This document shows positions 56,961 through 64,000 of a DNA stretch of 64,000 nucleotides, one piece after another. The translations under genes and the position numbers were made by a program. This DNA comes from Isoetes taiwanensis (taxonomy: Eukaryota > Streptophyta > Lycopodiopsida > Isoetales > Isoetaceae), in NCBI GenBank assembly GCA_021234155.1, contig JAJEKV010000064.1, positions 3,040,001 through 3,104,000 on the forward strand. Direction: 5' to 3'. Every line of letters begins with the position of its first letter. The first letter of the stretch is position 1. The notes under the pieces are model-generated. The model was given only the letters and a program-made list of their open reading frames with translations, made no database searches and had not been told where the DNA came from.

Positions 56961-58162
56961 TCGCCACTCCCTTCCTCGCATGTCTCCCTGCAGTGGAGGA
57001 TATGCTGTGAGTTAGAAATGCAGATTCTGTGAAGCAATTCCTATTCTTAGTTCTTAGTGGGAGAAAAACATTCCTAGTTATGTTCTGTTATGAAACATTC
57101 TTAGACAGTTTAGCTATATCTTTTGTGAATCTCTTCTGTTAATGCTCTGCAATATCTTACTTCCTAACACTGCCTCTCGATGATTTCTATCTCGGTTGCT
57201 TGCTACTACTCTTACCACTATTCTCACTTGTGCCTGCACAATGTATTCAATTCAACCACAAGCAAAAAAAAGATAACAAAAACAGTAAAACAATACAAAA
57301 GGAAAAAACAGATAACAGAGAGATTAGTGAGATTAATGAGAAAATAGAGAACAAGAGAGACAAATGAGATTAATGAGAAAAACAGAGAACAAAGACAGAG
57401 AAATGAGATTAAAAAGGGTATGATATTACAAAAACATACCTGGAAGATTTGCTGGATGAGGAGGAGGCTTCCGTGTTCGATTCCATGTGGGTATAGTCGT
57501 TTCGCAAAGCGTGAATAAGGATTTGTCGGGTCAGTAAATTGTATCGTGGATTAATAAGAGCCTCTAACAAATGTAATATAAGTAAAAATGCAAGAAAGGA
57601 CTTTGAGTAAAACTAAAAAGCAGCAAAGTAAAAAGGGCCTCACTTTCTTCTCGTGCAAGAACGCCCGCCGAACACTCAATCTGCGAGAACTTCGGTGGCT
57701 GAAGCGCCCCGATCCGTCGACCAAGCTGCTGGTCATAAGATGGCCTTGGAATGGTTTCGGTTCGATCGATCGCCCTGATCGAAAAAGCGGGCTTTAAGGA
57801 AAATACAGAGTTCAAGAGTGATCGGAGAAAATGTGGGGAGGAAGAATGGTGGGGGGAGAGGAAGAGGGTGCGGTTAATTCGGGCCGCACCCTCAACCTCG
57901 TGAAAAGTGCAATAATAAACTTCACATCGCACGCGGGCCATGCCCTCCATGACGTGGCGGTCGCGGATTCAGCCGACATGGCCACGCTTTCAGCCCTCGA
58001 GGAGGCGCCACGGGCCATGACAAGATATTAAAGGTTAGGTTATATGTTTATATATGTTATCTTATATATTTAATATGGTTTCAATGGTTGAATAGTTTCA
58101 ATGGTTATATATGGTTACAATGTTTACATATGGTTTACAATGAGTATGGTTGTATGGTTTAA
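56961..58162. other. Spacer upstream of gene T in element 3
   Basis: Purine-rich repeated words (GAGATTAATGAGAAA) occur at 57.30-57.41 kb. TATGGTT-rich sequence at 58.05-58.16 kb continues beyond the Helitron at 60.28-60.40 kb. Exon 1 of gene T should lie here, but I cannot choose it. Confidence 0.45.
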
Positions 58163-60275
58163 TCTTATATTATAATGTTATTGTGTAAGTGTTGGACCCA
58201 GCCCTAATTTGGGCGGCCCAGATTTGATCAAGCCAACGGTGCAGATGATGCCACGTTAGAAGCCCTTTTTAGCTCAAAAAAAGGCCCGCCATGTTAAACG
58301 CCTTTTTTAGCTAAAAAAAAAAAGCAAAAAAAAAAAGGGTTTTGGACGTGCCGCACCTAAAGCATTCCGGCAGCTATGGTGAATGCTTTAGTTGTAGATG
58401 CATTGAACTTTGGAACTGGAGCTCCAACTCCTGGAAGCTTAGCCATTCTGGCTTCGTGGGGTTTTCTTTTGGAGTTTTTGGATGAGGTTGAATGATGGGC
58501 AGACTGGCAATTTCAAACGAGGGTTTCAGTTAAAGTAACTTCCCTTTGCGGAGTACTGGAGCGTTTGCCAGAGGCTGTGGGGTGAGCAGGCATCAACAAT
58601 TTGATTTCCACTATTCTGCTTTGCATTTCTGCTCCCAGATCAAAAAAATAATGGACTTCTTAGTTCCGTATTCCACCTGAACAATTTTTCTAATTTCGAC
58701 ACTGCCCAATGCTCCATGCCAATGATTATCTGATATGGCTGCTACAGGTAATTTTGAATTTCCTTGGTTGTTTTTGCTTGCATGTATAGGTATGGTTCCA
58801 GCTTTACTTTGTTTGAAATTGTATGCAGCTATACGGCAAAAAATCTCGCATGCTTGCCTTCTACCCAGGCCACAGATCTTGCCATTCTGTTGAACTGTAA
58901 GAACAATTTGCCTCAGTGATGCTCATGCCACTATAGATGAATTGAGTTCAAAAGGATTGGATTTTATAGCTAAGATAGGAAGTGGAGAGCTCAGTAGCAA
59001 CTCTGCAACTCTTATAGTGAATTTTGATTGTGCTCTTCAAGGTGACTAACACAGAAATGGACAACATTTTAGCACACAGAAATGGACAACATCAGATGAG
59101 TATATAAACATGGCAAAGCAGGGTGCATTAAGCCCTTCTGATTGTGCTTGAATTTTCCCTCTTCATGGTGACTAACAGATGGAGTCCTCATTTGCATTTG
59201 GCACAGAAAGATGGACACCATCAGATGACTATGTAAACATGGAAGAGCAGGGTGCATTAAGGTCTTCTGCAGACTCTGCGCTTGGTGTTCTCCATGCAGC
59301 CAGTTGATATGATAAGATTTTAGACACAAGACAGTTTTCTTCAGGATGGTATGCCAATCAGGTAAAGACTCATTCTCAGCGCATTAATTTTTACATGCAT
59401 TTGTTATTCAATCTTATGCGGAAGTTAAAGGCAATGTCAATTGACCTTTCCTGTGGCTTAGGGAAGGCAACTAGAGTTAAAAATAAAGTTGTTAACGGGG
59501 ATACAATATAAGATCATTCACAATGATAGCATGTGATTGCCAAGATTAGAGGTCAAATGGAGATCTTCTTGCTGCTGAAATTCTGTTGTTTGTGTTGCCT
59601 TTTCAACTTGCATTTGTTTGAAGTTAAATTTCTTGCAAGCATCTCTAGCTTGCTGAGATTGCCATGTGACTGGACTTTACCATTTTTCTGTCTTTTGATG
59701 CTCGATTGTTTCCACACACTTTGGGGAAATAATTTGAACAGATTGATCTGTATCTGAAGATGCAAATTATGCCTATAAACTTCACAGTCGGTCAATGCAT
59801 GAATTCCGCTAGCACATGCTCAAGGATGTAGGATAATTATAATTCTTTCTTTTCCATGTCGGTCAATGATGCCTTTATGGTGTAAAACCCTTTTCTACTT
59901 TTGTATTTGTATTCCAAGAAGATCCAACTACAATCGCATGTCACAAACTCTAACAAATAATATAAGCATTTTGCTGAATACCTCCACTTTCTATTAAATA
60001 ACAAACTCTAACAAATAATGAAATGATACAATTTGGCAAATGACATAAAGGAGTGTTGTTTTTCATAATTCCTTTTTAAATGCAGGCCCCCAATCCATAC
60101 TAAACTAACTATGTGCAACTATAAACCAAGACACAAAACACACAAGCCAAACTAATTAATTGCAACTATTGTAACTGCGCATTCAACTCATATGCAATGA
60201 CAACTATATGAAGAAAACACATACGCCTCTTTTGGCATATAACGTATGCCCAGCAACGCTGGGCACCGTAACTAG
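58163..60275 (+). mobile_element. Helitron, about 2.1 kb, non-autonomous
   Basis: The 3' end is the hairpin GCCCAGC-AAC-GCTGGGC (60248-60264), then ACCGTAACTAG (ending 60275), then T. The proposed 5' end is TCTTATATTATAATG at 58163, preceded by A, which fits A/T target insertion and plant Helitron 5' ends. The same TATGGTT-rich sequence flanks both sides, as expected for an insertion without target duplication. No Rep/helicase gene is present. The 5' end is less certain than the 3' end. Confidence 0.7.
58829..59040 (+). pseudogene. Exon-like fragments within the Helitron
   Basis: 58829-58896 lies between a good acceptor (TATGCAG) and donor (GTAAG) and reads LYGKKSRMLAFYPGHRSCHS. About 20 bases later the open text SDAHATIDELSSKGLDFIAK, then IGSGELSSNSATLIVNFDCAL, runs to about 59040. 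A 20-base intron is too short to be real, so something was deleted. A related 90-bp piece is repeated near 59080-59145 and 59180-59300. The source gene is not recognised. Capture of host exons is typical of plant Helitrons. Confidence 0.4.
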
Positions 60276-60417
60276 TATGGTTATATGATTTTAGTTAATA
60301 TGGTTGTATGATTTAATATGGTTATATTTAATATGTTTGTATGGTTTTATATGGTTCATATGGTCATATTTGTGGTGTTTGGGGCTATATGGTTTTAATG
60401 TGAGCTTTTTCATTCAG

Positions 60418-63343
60418 GGAGCATGTGAGATGAGTAAAATGGAGCCAAGGAAGTCCAGCAGAGGCCATTGCCCTAGGCTCCAATGGAGGAAGATGGGTTG
60501 CCTTTTGTTGCACCCTTGCAACCAGACGGTATTTGCAGAGGGCATAATAACTGCAGTTGATCCATTTGATAGTGTGAATGATGAAAGGCTGGGAGATGAA
60601 CATCTTGGAGTTGGCATTGTGAAGCTTCTTATCGAAGTTGATACAATCATGTCCCAGGGAAGCTCTAGTGATTGCATTGTGTGCTCAGGGCTGCTGGAGT
60701 CCCAAGCTCAGTTGAGATGGCCAATTAGATATATTACACACAAGAATGGTGATACTCTAGAATGCCCTACTGAACTACACACCCCAAGGCCCACCCAAGG
60801 CCATGTGGAAGATTTGGTGGTCGATGAGCATCCTTTGATCACAAGGAAGAGACGCTATGTCTTTCATAAAAGGCAGCCAAAGGGTGCCCAAGAGGCCTAG
60901 AAGTGACAAATATTTAGAAAGGATGGAAAGTATGGCACCAACCGAGAGAAAACCTATGTGCAATTAGGGGACAAGAGTGTTGCAACCTAGATTGCACAAA
61001 GGATGCGCATAAATGTGGATGACCTCGTATGCGAGATAAGGTCCCAATACATTGGATGACTTCAAAAAGATAGGATTAATTTCATTTACTCCTTGTGTAG
61101 GAATTCCAGCTATGATGAAAACACAGACGGCTACTATATCAATTGAGGGGCATGAAGGTATGTATGAGAGCATTGAGATGGATTCTTGGGGTGAGCAAGT
61201 CTTCATTTTACGATTTGGGAGCAAGGTTAGAAAAGGGCACGCTTTGTTCCAACATGGTAATGCACTCACTTTGAAACCTAGAGCAAATGCTCAAGGCCAT
61301 TGCAGTCTTCAAGAGCTTTGTGAGATACATGTCTCAATCTATGCCCCACAAGTCGAAGGTGAACGAGCACGGTGTGCGAGTGGTGCAAAAGAGTGTTGCC
61401 ACAACACTATATCCAAAAGGAGTGCCTTAAGGAGGTCAACTCCATCAGGAAACTACTTGGAGGTAGGCCTCTTTTCTCAATCACATTTCAGCAAGTTATG
61501 GAGCACTCACTTCTCGACGGAGTGTCCTACAACACATGCCATTCTCAAAGTGCAACACTTGCATTCAACTCAAGGATACACTTGCATCAACTGCAATAGA
61601 GAAAGAAAGAATGGCAATTAGGGAGCAATTTGCAGATCACCAAAGGGACCAAATATCATGTAGAGGGGTTGTATTGGCAAAGTGGAGAACATTTTTCGAG
61701 ATGCGGCCCGGACAAATTTTTGTGTATAATTCATGATAAGATGGACCAACACAAGACTTTCTTGCCAAAGCTAGATCCTTTACCCAAGCGTTGTCAAAAC
61801 GCCGATGAAAGTAAGTCCGGGCGGGTGTATTAACACATGGTCATGGAACCTGGAACATATGGTCATTTTGTGCTTGATCTATGGAGAGATGATCCAAACT
61901 TCCATGTGAGCTCTATTTTCAAGTGCCCGAGAACACTAGAGAAAGGATCGATAGAAGGGAGGAGGTATTCCCCTTCAAAGACCCATTTTTGAGGCTTTGA
62001 TGGATGATCAACCGCTTTGTTACCAAAGGCAGATAAAAAAGCTCACATCCAAGGTGTCTAGTGAATCAAGGAGGACTTGGGATGATTTCCCCTTACTTGA
62101 GAAATCACTGCCTGAGGAGCTATGTGTTCAGTTGGACAACTGTTGGAAAGAAAACAAGAATAGATGGATGTTTGGGGCAATGTCATACTTGACAGCAGTG
62201 GGAGTATTCAAAGTTGTGAAAGTGGGATTCATGATGGTTGGGCATACGCATGATGATATAGATGGATTCTTGGGAACTTTCTCCACCAAGCTCAAGAGAG
62301 AAAACATGACCACTCTCCCCGAACTAATGGATGTGTTTGAGAGCTCGCATTGACCCCAACCCAATGGCTTTCTTGATGGATGAGGTTGCGATTGGAAATC
62401 ATTTGTAGAGGGATACTTGCTAGATGGTAAGGACCGGTTGATGGGACACACAAAGCCACTTCAGTTCAAGTTTTGGGTTAGGGATGGAATACCAATCATG
62501 CAATATAAGTGGAGACCAGGTGACAAGTTGTGGATGCCCTGCACAAGGTATCGAAGTTGTGGCAAAGGGTGTCCGCTTGGTGAAGTTCTCATTCCTAAAG
62601 GGCAGCCAAAACCACTACCTCCCTTCAAGACACCAAAGACTCTAGCCAACTAGTGAAGGGCATCAAGGATTACATAACGACTGGGATGATGTTCAAATGG
62701 AAAGCACACCTCCACTCTTAAGAAAAATCAAATGGACTCCCCTAATCAAGTCTTTGGGAGAAAGTTGTGACATACTTAGAAACCGAATGTACCATGTGGG
62801 AGGGAGCTAAGAGGCGGGTTCTTGCCAGAGTCAAGATGGGAGGGTTCTCAAGGTGCAAGCACGCCTAAGAATACTCACTTGGGTCCCAACAAGGGTTCCA
62901 AGTGGTTTGTGGGAAGTAAGGCCTCAAAGACGAAGTGGTTTGATCTTCCTGAGTGGGATCCCTTTGAGGACATCAAGGAAGGATACTTTGTGCTAGTAAG
63001 GCCTGATGATGAGGACTGTCCAATATGGTTAGGGGTGGCACTCTCTGATGTAACCACCACTATGCCTGATGGAGAGGAGTTGCGTCCTGGATTCCAAATT
63101 CAATATTGGGAGCCCATTGGGAGACACAAGAAGGGCCACTTGAAGGAGCATTACAATCGATCGGGGGAGAAGAAGTGGAGGGCAAATTATGCTGACCCTC
63201 AAAGGAGGGAATTGGTGGAGTGTGTGGTATGGTCATATCCAAGTTCTCACATTGCAAAGGACAACACACACAAGATCCCAAAAAGGGAGATGGACAAGGC
63301 CATGAGCAACCTCCATGCTATATCATTGTATGAGGGTACATAA
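60418..63343 (+). pseudogene. Gene T copy 3: DUF7869-type candidate transposase
   Basis: After the acceptor CATTCAG (60411-60417) the frame reads ACEMSKMEPRKSSRGHCPRL, and the segment to 60900 aligns with the N-terminal part of copies 1 and 2. Then come SKCNTCIQLKDTLASTAIE (61.55 kb), CIIHDKMDQHKTFLPKL (61.73 kb), VQLDNCWKENKNRWMFGAMS (62.13 kb) and VGFMMVGHTHDDIDGFLGTF (62.24 kb). The C-terminal frame 62822-63343 ends HAISLYEGT. It has the best DUF7869 match of the three copies, with an open stretch 61997-62353 covering the D..D core. Frame changes occur near 61.4, 61.65, 61.85 and 62.35 kb, so the copy is not intact. Confidence 0.8.
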
Positions 63344-63514
63344 TATTGAGAAGTTTGAAAACTTTCTCAACTAGTGGTTTGTAAAATTTATGAGGAAAAC
63401 AAGTAACCCAATTCTATGTGTGTCATGTGTAATTCTATTCAAGCAATCAATTCAGAAATTTCTTTTATGGTGTGTGAGTCCCATTTTCAGTCCGAGTCCC
63501 AAAATTCAAGATTT

Positions 63515-63543
63515 GTCCCACTTTAATTAAATACGACTTATAT
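63515..63543 (-). repeat. Element 3 right terminal inverted repeat
   Basis: From inside out it reads GTCCCACTTTAATTA, then AATACGACTTATAT. Just inside, GTCCCAAAATTCAAG matches the subterminal motif of element 2 (GTCCACAATTCAAGG). Confidence 0.9.
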
Positions 63544-64000
63544 GTGTCAGTTCAAGAACTGGCCAAATTTGAACCTATGCTATTGCCTTGTGCTCTGCTG
63601 CCTATTAAATAGAGGGCTTTAGTTCATAGTGATGGTGGTATTCCCACTATCCCACTTGGCTATCCTCTAATAGTGCAGGATAAACAACGAGAAACGTAAC
63701 ATCAAGGTCCTGTGTATTGTTCGTGGAAAGAGTATTAGTAATGTTTAAACTAATATAATATTTAAAAGAAGATAGAAAAGAATAGGAATGCATGGGATAG
63801 GCTCTTATAAAAATAAGACGAAGAGTGCCCTTGCATGGAATAGGGATAAGCGTAGGTCTTCATAATGGTAGGTGGTGAATTGGAGTTTAAGTGTTCCACT
63901 ATTCCTAGGTTGTGTCTTCAACCAACCATTGTTCTGACTTTGGGAATGGTGCAATAGTAACATTATTGAGTTTAAGGACTAGGATGTTGCCATGTAGCTA
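63544..64000. other. Intergenic, no gene recognised
   Basis: AT-rich flank of element 3. Nothing was recognised. Confidence 0.45.

Larger units (their letters stand above)
49131..63543. mobile_element. Element 3: related large TIR transposon with its own palindrome
   Basis: The termini 49131-49159 and 63515-63543 are inverted copies that agree at 28 of 29 positions. They resemble the ends of elements 1 and 2 at corresponding positions (GTCC...TTAAT.AAA....CTTAT). The contents run as in element 2: a V1-like tail (minus), a large accessory gene (minus), a palindrome-rich spacer, and gene T (plus). The palindrome here is family B. A Helitron of about 2.1 kb sits inside. Gene S was not found. 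The better-preserved TIRs suggest a younger insertion or a different lineage. A weak extension of the TIR (TGACTCG / TGACAC) lies outside the 29 bp, so the true outermost base is uncertain. Confidence 0.75.

Overview
The window looks like nuclear DNA of a land plant. The one gene I recognise as a normal host gene (about 19.7-21.0 kb) is a plant serine-rich protein with the CLCSPT..H..GSFRCRLHR signature. Almost everything else is layered mobile DNA. The DUF7869-type genes, in my recollection, are common in ferns, lycophytes and bryophytes, so a seed-free plant is my guess, held loosely.

The main content is three large elements of one kind. Element 1 spans 3,408-18,734, element 2 spans 27,862-39,770 (inverted relative to element 1), and element 3 spans 49,131-63,543. 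I delimited them by matching terminal inverted repeats of about 27-29 bp. The element 3 ends match at 28 of 29 positions. Every element carries, at one end and transcribed toward its terminus, a DUF7869-type gene (called gene T here). It has three conserved acidic blocks (IIHDKMD, LQLDN..xxNKN, GHTHDDID) and is my candidate transposase. Diverging from gene T is a large accessory gene (gene L). Elements 1 and 2 also share a pair of small divergent paralogous genes (V1, V2) and another gene (gene S) next to the far terminus. Gene L of element 3 is different and includes an FCP1/HAD-type phosphatase segment. Most copies are frameshifted; gene S and V1 of element 2 are open.

The introns and spacers of these elements are loaded with an element-specific 22-nt palindrome. 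Elements 1 and 2 use arms AAATTGGGCG / CGCCCAATTT around CC or GG. Element 3 uses a different one, arms TTCTCGACTCG / CGAGTCGAGAA. The palindrome stays constant inside tandem arrays whose other sequence is unrelated, which argues that it is functional or itself mobile.

Between the elements: 1-3.4 kb holds a complete 438-bp TRIM retrotransposon. 18.7-27.9 kb holds a short nested inverted repeat, the serine-rich gene, a 5'-truncated LINE, and remnants of other elements including a Ty3/gypsy-type gag-protease region into which element 2 inserted. 39.8-49.1 kb holds exon-like pieces of an unrecognised gene, a Helitron 3' end, and the 3' end of a Ty1/copia element. A second Helitron (about 58.16-60.28 kb) sits in the intron region of gene T of element 3.

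Coordinates of broken genes are outer limits of recognisable homology between copies, not clean reading frames. No database search was possible.
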